DNA of 64,000 nucleotides from Linnemannia hyalina. Its lineage: Eukaryota > Mortierellomycota > Mortierellomycetes > Mortierellales > Mortierellaceae. The position numbers and the translations under genes are program-made. Location: positions 62,001 to 126,000 of the forward strand of contig JAHRHY010000015.1 in assembly GCA_019671135.1 (NCBI GenBank), read 5' to 3'. Positions 23,848 through 37,400 of the stretch are shown here, piece after piece (the first letter of the stretch is position 1; each line of letters starts with the position of its first letter). The notes below the pieces were generated by a model. The model was not told the origin of the DNA. It did not search any database and worked only from the letters and a program-made list of their open reading frames with translations.

Positions 23848-24795
23848 TTATGCCTTGGTCTCGGTAGCATCAAAGATCTTTCCCCGCTTGCCACCTCCCT
23901 GAATCGAAAACTCGGCAACCTTACGCTCCAAATCAGCCAACTCCCACTTATTCGACGACAAGACCTTAGGCACATGACGAGCAATAGCCTTATTCTTCAA
24001 TCCTGTTGACGTTACTGATCCTGACTCCTTTGTAGAAAGAGCCTCGACAATCTCCTTGATGGATCCAGACTTGGCGGCCTCATGTCGTGCCAAAGTCTTG
24101 AACAAGACCTGGTTCTTCAAATCACCGGGTCCATCGATGAGTTCGATCACGGCCACGGGGGCATTGTCGCCGAACCGGTTGCCCATCTTGTGGATGCGGG
24201 TGTAGCCGCCCTTCCTGGACTTGAATCGTTCTGCGAGGGGGCCGAACAACTTTGGCAATGTCACTTCGTGCTCCTATTGGTTTGGTGAGGGAGGAGGGGA
24301 AAAGGGTTTAGTAAGAGGCGTTTGTGAAGTGTTTTTTTGTCGTCCCTGATCACGCCAAAGTGTGGTGTCTTCCTTTGCGCGTATGTTTCTCCAAATGTGT
24401 GTTTTTTTTTTTTTGATCCGGATCCGTAAAAGAGAAAGTGACATACCCGGAGGAAGGAAGCGGCCTGAACCTTGGCGTGCAAATCTCCGCGCTTTCCGAG
24501 GGTGATCATCTATCAAGTGACCCAAAGAGTAACAAAAAAAACATATTAATATCAAACTACAAAATATGGTGATCCTCAGAACTGACCGACAGAACAAAAA
24601 AAACCCCTCCTACGTATTCCAGGAGAATAAGGGCATGGTATGTACCTGATCGGCAATAGCCTTGAGCTCCCGAGCCTTGGGGAGGGTAGTCTTGATGCGA
24701 TCATGCTGAATCAGTTGTGTGACAAGGTTGCGGAGCATCGACTTGCGATGGGACATTGTCCTGTTGAGGCGGCGAAAGTGCTTTCCGTGATGCAT
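23848..24795 (-). CDS. MRPL17: mitochondrial large-subunit ribosomal protein bL17m
   Basis: Mitochondrial 54S/39S subunit protein homologous to bacterial L17. Three exons (24646-24795, 24447-24509, 23848-24273) give about 212 residues. The bacterial-type core is clear: the N-terminus [20 protein letters not shown], then [40 protein letters not shown], and the [20 protein letters not shown] region. A C-terminal extension of about 85 residues, absent from bacteria, is typical of mitochondrial versions. Yeast calls this protein Mrpl8. It is convergent with HEM13, with 249 bp between stops. Confidence 0.95.
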
Positions 24796-25271
24796 GCTGG
24801 TATTTTATTGTCGGTTTGTTGGAGGGTGAGAGGGTGGTGGAGCGGAGAGAGTGATGCCCTTTGCGGTCGACGGTTCAAAGAGTGAATGCAGAATCAGGCA
24901 CAGGCAGAAAGGGAGAGTGGAAGGAGCTCGAGAAAGTTGGACTGCTACGCTCAACGCCCCGAAGTAAGATTTGTTTACCACGAATGAGCGGTTGTCCGTT
25001 CGAATTCACGCACAAATCGTAACAATAAACAGTCCTGGTTGTAAAATGTATAAACAAGCCACATGTGAACAGAGAACGTTTACCATCACTGTGGTGCCTT
25101 CTTCTTGACTGGGTGCCGCCGGTTTGGGAACTTGGGGTCCAAACTCGATATTACATTAGCATTCTTCTCCCTTGGGTCCCAACCAATCACCACGGCGCCC
25201 TCTGGGTCCGGATAATCTTCTCGGCAAGAGAACGTCAACTGCACATTTGGAGGTAGCTTGCTTCCCGCGGG
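24796..25271. other. intergenic, bL17m upstream region
   Basis: About 475 bp upstream of the bL17m gene, holding its promoter. A GTTCGAATTC string at about 25001 recalls a tRNA B box but has no matching A box or acceptor stem. Nothing else is recognised. Confidence 0.4.
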
Positions 25272-25856
25272 CTACCAAGCCCATTGGCTTGGAACACTGC
25301 TGGAAGGGTTGTTGTTGTCCTGACTCTGGCTTATCTCCTCGGCTTCGTCCTCGATATCATCCAACAAGTCAACATCCGGGACGTCGGCGTCCAGATCGTC
25401 AGAGCTGCTGTTACTGTCGATGCTGCTACTGTTAAGCTTGCACCGTGTTCTCCGAGCATCACTTACGACAGATGTGCCCATGTTCGAATACCCATGGTGA
25501 TCAAAGAGAACCTTGATGAATAATCCTCTGGAAGTTGAGAAGAGGGCGTTCGCGTATCCAGAATGGTTGCCCGATAGCGTTCCGGAACAACAAGCAAAGT
25601 CAACTAGAGAATCCCCAATCCTCCCTGTGTTGTCGTTGGCGTAGAACACATCCCGTGGACAGGGTTCGTAAAATAGATAAAGCCAGGGGTCAAACATGAT
25701 GTTGGAAAGTCGCACGTGCTGAGTGTTGACAAGCCGAAGCGATCCTGAACAAGAGATCGACATGACTAGAGGCCAACGATTGAACGAGATCCTACAGTGA
25801 CTGTGGTGAATTGGTGTAAAGTGCATTGTTCGTTGTTTTTGTTCCTGTGCTGGCAA
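25272..25856 (-). CDS. hypothetical protein, doubtful
   Basis: A 194-residue uninterrupted frame lying between two real minus-strand genes. The C-terminal third is acidic and Ser/Asp-rich (SSSIDSNSSSDDLDADVPDV), which is protein-like, while the N-terminus shows no family motif. A strong donor GTAAGT (about 25466, minus strand) and a plausible acceptor about 50 nt on suggest a possible intron, which would remove about 17 codons. No homologue is recognised. It could be a lineage-specific gene, or a chance frame in the 3' region of the Cns1 gene, whose stop lies only 36 bp upstream. Confidence 0.35.
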   Translation of the reverse strand: MPAQEQKQRTMHFTPIHHSHCRISFNRWPLVMSISCSGSLRLVNTQHVRLSNIMFDPWLYLFYEPCPRDVFYANDNTGRIGDSLVDFACCSGTLSGNHSGYANALFSTSRGLFIKVLFDHHGYSNMGTSVVSDARRTRCKLNSSSIDSNSSSDDLDADVPDVDLLDDIEDEAEEISQSQDNNNPSSSVPSQWAW

Positions 25857-25892
25857 AGGGCTCCTAGCAAAGACTAACTACATCGACAAGCA

Positions 25893-27281
25893 TTACTTGC
25901 CGTACTTGGCGAGCCAGTCCTTCTTCCACTGAGTATCCTCCTTGGGGACAACCATAAACCTTGCCAGCCCATCCCGGAGAACATGCTTCTTATGCGTCAA
26001 AACCGTTAAGAACTTGACATTCAACCCAACCTTCATCAACCCAATATTTCCTCCTTGATCCTCCGTCTCAAAATACGTCTGCACCGTCTCTGGCTTATAC
26101 TTGTGCTCGAGGTCCCAGGGCGCAGCCTCATAAAAGATCTCGGCCAACTGCTCTCCAATCGTATCCTGCTCATTAAACGCCTGGATCAGATCCGACTCGT
26201 TATGCTCAGGGTACAAAAAGAACGTCGGCACCGTTAATTGATCCAACTCCTGATCCAACTGAATCTCATGTGGGTGGTCTGGCTTGAATCCCGGTGTGGC
26301 AGCGGTACGGATGCCACGCTTTTCTAATGCTCCTTCGATCAACATCTTCTTTTCCCGAATCTTTTGTTCCCGAAGTTCCTTCGCGATCCTGATCTTTTCG
26401 CGACGGTCAAACTCAGCCTTGATCTTGGCCTGCTCATCCTTGACGGGTTGGTTGTCGGGTTCGTTGAGCAATGCGTGCTCGCAGCAGTCCAGGGCCTCGA
26501 GGAACATCTCCAATGCGAACAGTGCCTTTGCTGAACGGAAAAGTGCCTTGACGTTCTTGGGGTTGAGCTTCAATGCGTGCGCACAATCCGTTAACACCTT
26601 CCTGTAGTTTCCTATTACACACATATCAATACAACATGCGTTGGTTAGAAACACATACATGTCCAAAAACGAAGAACTTTTTCTCCCGCTCCAATTGTAG
26701 TGTGTTACAACAAAAAAGAGATCATAATGCTAAAAGTGTCCTTACCGAAGTGAAGGTTGCAGGCGGCGCGGTTAACATAGAGCGTCTCGTTCAGCTTATC
26801 GTCATTGCAAAAGACCTCCAGACCATTAGTATAAAACACGAGGGCGTCCTTGTAAAACTTCTTTCCTTGCTTGAAGCACTCGTTTCCTTGGTTCTTGAAG
26901 TTCTCCGCCACCTCTACCATCATGTAAAACGCCAGAGTCAGCCGCAGTATTCGTCACGTCTTTCATACATATATACATACATACATACATACATACAATA
27001 AGAGCTACCTATAGACGTCCAATTAAACCCCCCTATGAGCAGCAGATGTCTATGTTACCTTCAGGGGTTCCATCATAAGCCAAATCCTGAAGGGCCTGAA
27101 TCAGTGGGTTGTCACTAGCGTCCTCGGGCAGGCTGTTCATGAACAAGGGTACGGAATCCATCGACTTGTGCAAATCAGTCTCGTCCAGCGCCCAGTCTGG
27201 GCGGCTGGGTCTCTCGGGTCCTGGGAGAGGAATGCCGGTCTTTGATCTCCTGATGCCGTCGTCTGGGATGGGTGATGTCAT
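25893..27281 (-). CDS. CNS1: TPR co-chaperone of Hsp90/Hsp70, Cns1/TTC4 family
   Basis: Cytosolic Hsp90 co-chaperone. Three exons (27059-27281, 26746-26913, 25893-26611) give about 369 residues, close to yeast Cns1 (385). The N-terminal segment (DWALDETDLHKSMDSVPLFM) precedes three TPR motifs: VAENFKNQGNECFKQGKKFY, LNETLYVNRAACNLHFGNYR, and PKNVKALFRSAKALFALEMF. A charged helix (residues 200-240) follows, then the C-terminal domain typical of TTC4/Cns1 (TVPTFFLYPEHNESDLIQAF, EIFYEAAPWD). The start is the ATG before TSPIPDDG; another in-frame ATG lies 30 nt upstream at 27311. Intron 1 carries a short ACAT tandem repeat. Confidence 0.93.
26975..26997. repeat. (ACAT)n microsatellite in CNS1 intron 1
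   Basis: About six tandem ACAT units lie inside the intron between CNS1 exons 1 and 2. The array is short and should be polymorphic. Confidence 0.85.
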
Positions 27282-27867
27282 GTCGAAAAGTGTTGATGTA
27301 AGAGTATGCAAGTCTTGTGGTGTGGAGAGTGTAAGAGAGAGAGAGAGAGAGAAAGAAAAAAACCCTGGAGGAAAAGTGTTCTACCTAGACTTCAAATTTC
27401 TGCAACGTTCCATTTCGTCGCACGGCCCTTGCACTCAAAGAAAAGCCACGCAACCTTCCTGGCAGTCACATTGCCACATTGTCTTGTCCCAGGGCATGGC
27501 GGGAAAAATGGCAGCATACCGTGAAGCATTTGCAGGTGAGCCATCGTCTTCAAAAACGTGTGCCTTTGAACACGATAGGATTCGACGCGGATAACCGATA
27601 CCGCTCGCGATATTTTTGCTCAACGTGTACCACGCAACAGACATTGAGGAAGGCGGAGTCATGTCGCAAGGCGCGGTACTGAAAACTGAAAGCTGCTCTT
27701 CTTCTTTGCACCTTCAACGGAACTGCAATGTCTGTCCCGTTCTATCGCTGCCGTATACTGCTCATCCTGTTCTGCTCCCTCAATTGATTTTTTTGAATGT
27801 TTATTGGCTTTTTTGCTGTTGTTGTCGTTGTTGATGTGGTTGCTCTCGATACAAGTACAAGGGTGTG
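27282..27867 (-). promoter_or_regulatory. CNS1 upstream region
   Basis: This 586-bp gap lies between the CNS1 start and the cyclin gene stop, both on the minus strand. It holds a GA dinucleotide run at 27334-27353 and T-rich DNA near 27785-27840. It should contain the CNS1 promoter and the cyclin 3' UTR. Confidence 0.45.
27334..27353. repeat. (GA)n tract near the CNS1 start
   Basis: About ten GA units lie 53 bp upstream of the CNS1 ATG, probably in the leader (CT-rich in the transcript). Confidence 0.75.
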
Positions 27868-29545
27868 CTAATGAATGGGGGAAGGAGCCGCCAGTCGGCT
27901 AGTTGCATGGGTTATCTCCGATGGAGAGATGGGTGCCTGCTGAGGGGTGTGATACCGGTTTTTATCTGAGGGGTACTCCGAGTCGTGTCCTGGTCGATGG
28001 TGGCGGCTGCTGCTGCCGTTCTTGTAGAGCTGCTGCTGTTGCTGCTGCTGTTGCTCTCGCTGTTGGTGGTGGTGCTGTGAGTGTGAGCGCGACGGCTGGG
28101 AGTGCTGGGATTGTGAAGAGTTTTGAGGGCGAGCATGCTCTTGCCGGTAGTCGCGCATTTGCTCTTGTCTCTGCTCTCTCCGGTGTTCAGGATGAGGCTC
28201 ACTGCCATTGTGCCTGTAATCATGCCTCGATTGACCCTGGTGGTGATCCGGTGCCAGCTCCTGTCGGACGTCCCGTCGACTGCTCTCGTACTGATGGTGT
28301 TGCTGCGACCGCGATGGATCCTGTCTAGACTCTTGTGCATGCTGCTCCACCTGACCCTGGCTGTCCTGTGCAGAATCTCCGTTTTGCTGATCACGACTGC
28401 CAGACGTTGATCCTGGCATCAACGCTGCTGGTACTGCAGGCGAAGCTGTGTCATCCTCTGCATCTCTATTAGCAACCTCCTCGCACATCCAATGCTTCAT
28501 CAATTGATCGCCGTATGTCTGAAGCTCCTCGATCGAGATGGCCAGGGCAAAGTTGTTCAAAGTCAAGAACTCGACCTCCAGTTGGTTCAATTCTGATACG
28601 GGCAATCCTCCAACCTAATAGGTGTTCGATTTTGTTTTTTGAGAGAAATGCAAGATAGAATAAATTAGTAAAAGGGGATTGGCATGAATTCTTTCTATCT
28701 CTGCTATCCTGGTAAAATGAGGGGGGGGGAGCTGAAGGGGGAGAGGGATCATGTCAACAGTGCGTGTTTGTTGTTTGGAAGCCAAAACGATATGGTGAAG
28801 TGCTTTGCCCTTTCATCTCTCCAATGGTGTCCCAAGGATGTGGACTTTGAATCGTATGGAGAATGCTGCTCTTAGCTAATCATTCGTCTCCAACAATTTG
28901 AGATATACAAAAAAAATAAGAGAGGACGATGGTTGCTCCTCTCCCTCTAATCCTGTATAGACATCCTTGTTCTTCTCAGACGAATAGGTGAGTCCATCCA
29001 GCGTTCTAATTGGTCTCCTCCTTTTCTCAGCCTCTCCCCGTTCTCCGTTTTGTTCAATCTCTGCTCCCGTCTTCTCTCTGAAATAGTTATGGATGGTTCG
29101 TTACCTTGGCGTAGCGAGAGTTGGTGAAGAAGACATCGGAAAAGTACTTTGCAGAGACCATGATCCCGGCAATGATCAGTCGATGGATGTTGTAGCTGTC
29201 GATCGAGAATTGACGCCCCTCGCCTCCTGTGATCTCCTCGACGTTCCGGGCCATCCTGTCAAAGTAGACGAGCAGACTGAGGAAGCACTCGTTTGCGCAA
29301 GGGCAGTATTTGAGGATGCGCGTCAGGTAGGCGTTGATGCTGATAGAAGGTATCGACCGGGCGTGGAAACGGGTGAAAGAGGTGTGGATCTGATGCTGGG
29401 CCGGTGTCATGACGACCATGGAGGTGTCTGGCTCGGGCAGACCCTGCTTGATCTTATCGTTGGCGGTGGTGATGCGCTCCAATAGACTCGCGAGCATCTT
29501 GAGCGTCGAGGTGACTGGGTGGATTGACAAGTCGAGTGCGTGCAT
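27868..29545 (-). CDS. Pho80-type (Pho85-partner) cyclin
   Basis: Cyclin of the Pho80/Pcl group that activates a Pho85-like CDK, tied in yeast to phosphate and nutrient signalling. Two exons (29105-29545, 27868-28614) give about 395 residues. The cyclin box spans about residues 45-170: FHARSIPSISINAYLTRILK, CPCANECFLSLLVYFDRMAR, FSIDSYNIHRLIIAGIMVSA and KYFSDVFFTNSRYAKVGGLP, then LNQLEVEFLTLNNFALAIS. After residue 200 comes a disordered Gln/His/Ser/Arg-rich tail with a run of nine Gln. The start is the first ATG after a stretch of hydrophobic, low-complexity leader codons. The single 490-nt intron follows the codons for RYAK. A Pho84-like carrier lies 10 kb away. Confidence 0.9.
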
Positions 29546-30775
<1,230 letters not shown>

Positions 30776-33689
30776 TCATCGGTGTCTATCGCCAGTAATA
30801 CGACCAGGAGTACCTGCAGCTGCAGCAGCTGAAGTTCTTTCACTACCGCAACTCCACAGAAGCACCTTGTTGCTCCAGTCGCTACCGACCATCATGCTCA
30901 GATCCTCCGACACTGCAACATCCCTCAAAAGCTCGTTCGAAACCCCATTCGAGATGATCTATCAGAAATGCAAATGCACCCAAAAATAACAAATGCGAGG
31001 GGTGTTCAGATCAACATAAAACTCTCAAACATACAAATGCACACATGCACATGCAGACATATTACAACAATAACAAAGAGCAATTAGAAGAAAGAAACAG
31101 TATAACACATACCCGATCTGGCTTGCAGGCAATGATGTTGCCATCCGATGCCCTCTTTGGAGTACGACCCAAGTCATAGATGGCAAGCGCGCCATTGGCC
31201 ATCCCTGCGACCAGCATCGACTGTCGCTTCTCAAGCCAATCCATTTTCTCAACCTTCTGTTTGCTCCCCATTGGCTTACTTGACGATATCGTTGACGACA
31301 AAGACCTCCGTAGGCTCATGTTCGTCACTTTGTTCTCCACCACCGTAAACTTGGCCCAGCTCTCGCCAATCGACCACTCTAGAATCGTCTTGAGGGCCGC
31401 ATCTGTTGCTGTGCTCTTGGCTGCATCCCACACAATAAACTCTCCCTGACAACTCTCCCTCGATGCAAATACAAACTCGCCTACATCTTCTTCGTCACTA
31501 TCGTCGTTCTCTACATCTGAATCAGCATCAGCATCAGAATCGTTCGAGCCGCCTCTATTGGCGCTTGATCCTCCTCGTCCACCTCCACGACCACGACCAC
31601 CACGCCCGCCACGTCCGCCACGTCCGCGACCCCTGCCTCGCGTTCCCACACTTTCCTTGCTCGACTTCTTGCCTGCCTTCGAGCCAGCTTTCCCTTCTGC
31701 CTGCAAGGCCGCATACGACTTTTCCGAAAAGTTGGGAATGTAGATGATATCGTCGACCGAAGACTCGTGCCACTCTTGCGACACGGGGTATATGCGCTCC
31801 GGAAGGACTTTGCGTACGGTCTTGCCCTGCTCAGTCTCCAACTTGGAATTCAGATCGAAGAGATTGTACTGCGCCATGGCGCCCTGATCCGTACCTACAA
31901 TCAGATACTTTTCACTGACACCAATGGCCGTAACAGAGTCGCCCTGATGTGTAAACTCGGCAAGGCACCTAAATCGCGCGGGTTTAGCGTATTTTGCGTA
32001 TCAAGAGAGGGAAAGTCAATTGGTTAGCGCCGATTTCGCCTCTCAATGGGATCAGATTGGTCGAACGTGTTCAGGGGTTTAAGAGGTAAAATAATCTAGG
32101 CTTACCTTGACTCGGTCTCAAACCCAGCTAGGGACCCTATATCCCATAACCGCACAGATCCATCGGTAGACGCACCTGGGAACAAGGGAAGGAAAAAATA
32201 GAGCCAAGGGTGGCCGTGTGAGAACTCTTCCTCTTTTCTTTAGCGATTCTGAAATCTGAGAAATCTGAGCGTGAAAACAGGGCAAGCAGAACTTACTAAA
32301 CAGCCAACGTGGATTGGTAAGAGAAAACCTGAGCCGAACAATAGAGTCCGTATGGCCGTGAAGGTACTTGTAACAGGTGTTTTGAAGAGGGTTGATGAGC
32401 TTGATGCTCCCAAGTCGCCCTATGGTAGTATCAATGAAAAAAGAGTATGTGAATATTTGTTACTTGCAATACCACTGTGCGGAAACATATTGTGACACTA
32501 CCAGCTATATCGTGCTGTTACCTGCTGCTGCCAAGATGTTGGTCTGCTCGAGACGTCCTTCTTTCGACGTGGCATCATCTCCTTCCGTGTCCTGATCGTG
32601 ATCCAGAGTCGTCCAGGCAAGAGCCATAAACTCTTCCTCTTCCACATGGCTATACTTCGCCATCACCTTTCCAAGCCGACAGTCGATCAAGCAAACAGTG
32701 TTTCCTCCGCAAGTCGCCACAATACTGCTACTCCGTGGTGCTTGTTGTGACATCTCCTTTGCTAGACGCTTGTTTCTCCTCCGTATCCTGACCTCATCAA
32801 CATCCACGTCGTCGCCCTCTTCCTCATTGTCTGATCCAGAGTCTTCATCTTGATCCTCTGCTCCGCCTGGCGTCTGACGAAGAACGGGTAATGTAGGTTG
32901 AAACGCCACAGCCCATGTATCCACCTCGTCCTCATCCTGACCTTCATGGGTGTTCCTGGAATGGGCACGAAGCACGTGCTCGATTGTTGGTTCGTCCGCA
33001 AAGATATTGTCTTTGACAGTTGACTGATTGCCATTCGCTTTGGCCCGTTCTATCAAGTCACCATGAGAAACAATGATTAGACGCGACAATCCTTTACAGT
33101 GTTCTCCACAGGTGAAAATAGAAAGTAACAAGTCCCTCCTGAACTTACTCAGCAGACTTGGAAACAGCCAACACTCATCCGAAGGCCGCTTCCTGTCAGG
33201 CTTTCTCCAGTCGCCTTCGATCTCCGTCTCCAGTTGAGACAGAGTGCTATATGACTGTTCGCTTTCCTGATCCCGCTTCGCATCGCTGTCCAGCATATCC
33301 ATTCGTCCTGTTTTTGTGGGGCTTTGTTTGGGAGGTGCGCGTTTTGATGCTGATTTGGGTGCTTTGGTGTGAGATGCGGGGGTCGCGCTAGCGGCAGGTG
33401 AACGCTCTACGCCGGTGGCTTTAGGTTTCGCCGACGACTTGGCAGCAGGCTTCGTCCGTGACTTCACGGCTGGTGTTGACTTTGGCTTGGACGCTACAGG
33501 AACAGGGGCAGCAGCGGATTTCCGTTGCACTACAGGCCGCGTTCCTGGTTTGCTCCCGGTAGCGATTCTAGTCGCCTCAGCCCGTGTTGTTCTCATCACT
33601 GGTGTTTTCTTGACAGGTTTCGCCTTTAAGATCGATTCGTCCTCCGAGTTCACCTCGGGTGAGCTGATGATGGTCCTGCGTGGCGGCAT
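30776..33689 (-). CDS. WD-repeat protein like LRWD1/ORCA, with RGG insert
   Basis: Six exons (33149-33689, 32522-33049, 32297-32419, 32106-32175, 31113-31968, 30776-30958) give about 766 residues. Residues 1-180 are basic, Lys/Ser/Pro/Ala-rich and disordered. The WD domain starts near EPTIEHVLRAHSR and DTWAVAFQPTLP. It shows SIVATCGGNTVCLIDCRLGK, NILAAAGRLGSIKLI, GHTDSIVRLRFSLTNPRWLF, SASTDGSVRLWDIG and VTAIGVSEKYLIVGTDQG. The CGGNTVCLIDC and AAAG blades resemble the WD region of animal LRWD1, which binds the origin recognition complex and heterochromatin. There is no leucine-rich repeat domain. An RG/RGG cluster (about residues 526-555) and an acidic tract interrupt the propeller. A chromatin role is inferred; other WD families are possible. 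Confidence 0.82.
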
Positions 33690-34414
33690 GACTGATGAGC
33701 AAAGAAGATTGATTGGATGTTCTCGTTCGTAGCATGCGACGATGTTCTTGTGTTTCAATTCAGAAAGGGTCCTTGGACTCTCTAGTCATGAAAACAATGA
33801 AGACTGTCCTGCTAGTTAAGGGTCTCACTGGGGTTCAGATTTCCTTCCGACTAACAGCACTTTGTGATGCGCGTTTCGGCTCGCAGATAGGGTCTCTGGT
33901 TTCTGGCGACACTTTTTCTTTTACATCTAGTCTCTTCGTCACAGGACGGCGAGGAGTCTTGTATCGCCGTTAAGAGACGGGAACACCACGAGCAAGTAGC
34001 TAGTTCCTGTCTACAAAGGACTTTCTTTGCAACGCCCTTGTCCTTATCAAGTACAGCAAGTCTGAGGAGGAGGAGCATAAGCCCAATAGCTATTGTTCTC
34101 CGAGTGTACTTCGAGAATAGCTCTTTGAAAGAGTTACTTGGTTTATTGTCAAAAAACAAACGAATGTAGGTCACTTTGGCAACCATAGACTTGAACTGTG
34201 ACAAAGGTGGCTGCTTTGTGCTTTTGGTGGCGCTTCTTGTAAATCTGGACTCACACCTCAGAGGAAAATCCAATCATCTGAAGGCCTATCGATAGATATT
34301 TGATGCTTCGGCGTTAGAGCGCAAATACACAGCAAACAGAAGCTGTAAACTGGCAAATGCATAGAAAACATTAATAAAGGACAAAGGAGCATCACATCTT
34401 ACATGTTGGGGCAC
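33690..34414. other. intergenic, LRWD1-like gene upstream / mannosidase downstream
   Basis: 725 bp between two minus-strand genes. It should hold the promoter of the WD-protein gene and the mannosidase 3' UTR. A 140-codon minus frame at 33851-34273 has no motif and reads as chance. Nothing else is recognised. Confidence 0.45.
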
Positions 34415-37400
34415 TCACTTCACTTTCAATTTGAGGGTCAAGATCTCGAAAGCGTGCAAGACGATCCATCCCGAGGCACGTTCGCTCTTGACAAACTCGA
34501 CGGGTTCACCATCGTCTTCAAGGATGTTGCATCGTACAACGCTCTGGACATTGAGAGAGCTATGCGTATGAGAGACATCAACATACAGGTTAATTGGTAT
34601 ACTCTCGTCAATCAGCACGACAGTCAGCATGTTCGTTGAGTAGATGGGATGTTATTTTACCACTTCAGCTTGAACTGAGCGCGTCCTCCAAAGGCCTCAT
34701 GGAGACGGATAATGACATGGTCGGAATCCTCTGCTCGTTTGATGGTATCCAGGACCACATTCTTTGCGCCTTCAATCTCAAAGTACGAGACAGGCTTATG
34801 CCCCTTCAGTGAGTTCTTCGCAATCGAGCTAGAGAATGTAGTAGTGACAAAAGTGTGATGTTAATCTGCAGTCACCTACTTTCTTGCCAAGTAAAGTTGA
34901 CTGGTGGTAGTAAAATAGCAGAAAACACCTACTGGATGATCATGGGAACGTTGAACTGGTACGACTGCCGGACGACGTTCGATTCGTGGAAGGTGCCTTT
35001 GTGAGGCAACACCGCAAACGCAAACTCATGGTGACCTATAATCCCATTTCATCAACATTAACAAAGCATGAGTACGCATCTTTAACATCAAAAATCAATC
35101 CTTGAAAACAATAAAGATACTTACCCATATCACAGTTCAGGTCTGGCGCCTTGGGAGAACGCAGCAGCGATAGACGCATGACGTTTCCGTGGCAAGAGTA
35201 TCCAAACTTGCAGTCGTTCAGAAGGGCGACACCGTAGCCGTGCTCTGACAGGTCAGCAAATTTGTGCCCGCACACTTCAAACTTGGCATAGTCTTGGCTC
35301 GTGTTGTATGTGGTTGGGCGCTGGATGACTCCAAACTGCGAGTCGTAGGTGGCAAAGTCCGAGATGATGTCCCATGTAAACTCGACTTTCTATCAACACG
35401 AAAGACGGAGAAGACTCGATTGCCGCGTTAGAAAATACAACTCTGTAGCAGTTAAAAAATCCTCATAGAGGTGTTAAGGTGACATACCAGGAGCTTGCGG
35501 TTTTCGTGCCAGTCAGCTTCCATGTGGAACTCCAAGCGAGGCGTTGCGGCAGTCAAGACAATAGTCTGAGAGGCAGTGCTGTGGTCGGTCAGCCTATGCT
35601 CAACAATAATGGTTGCTCTCAGAGGTCCAACCTCGCCGATTCGGGCCTTGCCGGTTCCTGCAGGCTTGCCAGTGTTGAGGTGATACATCTCGACATCCCA
35701 TGCCTCCCAGTACAGGGGCACATCCTCATAGAGCTTGAGTTGGTTGCCAGCCTGCCCCTTGGGGATCAACTCACGCGTCTCGTGTTTGTCATAGAGACTG
35801 ATAAGGTGACCCTGCTGGTTGAACTTGGCGATGATGAAGTCGTTGTCCAAAATAAGCTCATGGCCCTGTGAAGTCGCTGTGAGATGACAAGGCGCAATGA
35901 AAAAGTGTGTTAACAAATGGCAAGTTGCTCATAAAACAATAGACAACAACGAGGGAAGTGAGAATGGTTACCATGGACACGGCCCGTCTCCGACTTCGAA
36001 TCCGCAATGTCTCTGTACTCGAATGCACCATTATCAACTATTCCAGGGTAGAGTGAACCCAAAGCAGCGTTAGTATTATGGCGAGGGGGTTCAAAGAATC
36101 AATAAAAGAACACGGACAACGCTATTCCATACCTCGGACATATCCGGTGTTCTTGCCGGCAGAATACTGCTGAAGATTGTCGCCTGTCTGGGCAGGGATC
36201 TCAATGATCTCAGAGCGGTCCCATCCCAAGGAGTTGAAGGCAACAAAGCTGTCGCCAGAGCCATCTCCTGATGACTTGGATTGGTAAAGGTGACGAAGAC
36301 TCTCCTCCAAGATACGCTTGGCTAATATTGTTATTCGAGAAAGAGTCAGTCAGAGGTGGTTCGCTGTTGAATTGCTTTATAATATTGGTGGCGCAAGCAA
36401 GCCCATGCAAACCTTTGGTCTCAATGTTCTTGTAAATGGCGCGAGCATCGATGTTTGCTAGCTCGATAGCTGACCCAGGGAGGACATCGTGGAATTGGTT
36501 CCTAGACATACAAGCAACATAATGTGGGTGAGCATTGTCTCCCACACAGTCAAAGACAACAAGTGGATTCAGGCTGACAGTACTTACAAGAGCAAATCCT
36601 TCCAAAGGAGATCAAGGTCTGCCTTTGGGTAGGCATAGTCGCGAGCAAGACTCATGCAAAGCGTGGTCGCAATCTCAACATCGCGAAGCATAAACTCGAG
36701 TTTACGGTTGTATCTCTTGGTGGCAGCCTGCGAGGTATATGTTCCACGGTGAAGCTCAAAGTAGAGTTCTCCTTTCCACTCCTGAAGACCCTTGGCCTTC
36801 TCTTCGACACTCTCGAAGAAAGCCTCTGCACTTCCCATATCGCAACGCGGAAGACCATCCTAGTATATGTTAACATAAAGAACAACTGTTAGCCAAGACT
36901 TACGCATTCCAACACCCATGTCGTAATCATGACCCTATACTTACAATGTCCTTCATGCGACGGAGTCGTTCCAGCATGCCTCTTTGAGGTCCTCCGCCTC
37001 CGTCTCCGTTTCCATAAGGCAAGAGACTTTGGTTGCTGAATGCGAGATCGCGGTTGTTCCTGATGCTATTGTTGCTCATTGTGAAGGGGTATTGAATGTT
37101 AGTGATCAGAAAAGAGAAGGCGAACGCGCGATGCGGTGACCCAGTGAGCATTGTTTAGAGTGTACCTTCGAACCATGTCTCCGACATCAGCCTGAGCGGT
37201 GTAACTATTATTCATATGAAAAAAGAGACATAAGAATGATTGCCATCCATGCATTGCAGTGATAGATAAAATCAAGTGCACAATACTTACGTTTCACAGG
37301 GGGCCATATGTGTGAGGATCTTGGTTCCATCCAGTCCTACCCAAGTGAAAGTAGTGTTCGGGAACTGTGGCAAAAATAGGTCAGTCACTTTGTTTTCCGC

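Noticed and set aside
24960..25030. Possible tRNA (GTTCGAATTC resembles a B box)
   Set aside because: No A box at the right distance and no seven-base-pair acceptor stem could be found by eye.
33851..34273. 140-codon minus-strand frame between the WD-protein and mannosidase genes
   Set aside because: No motif, no compositional signal and no splice partners; it is the length expected by chance.
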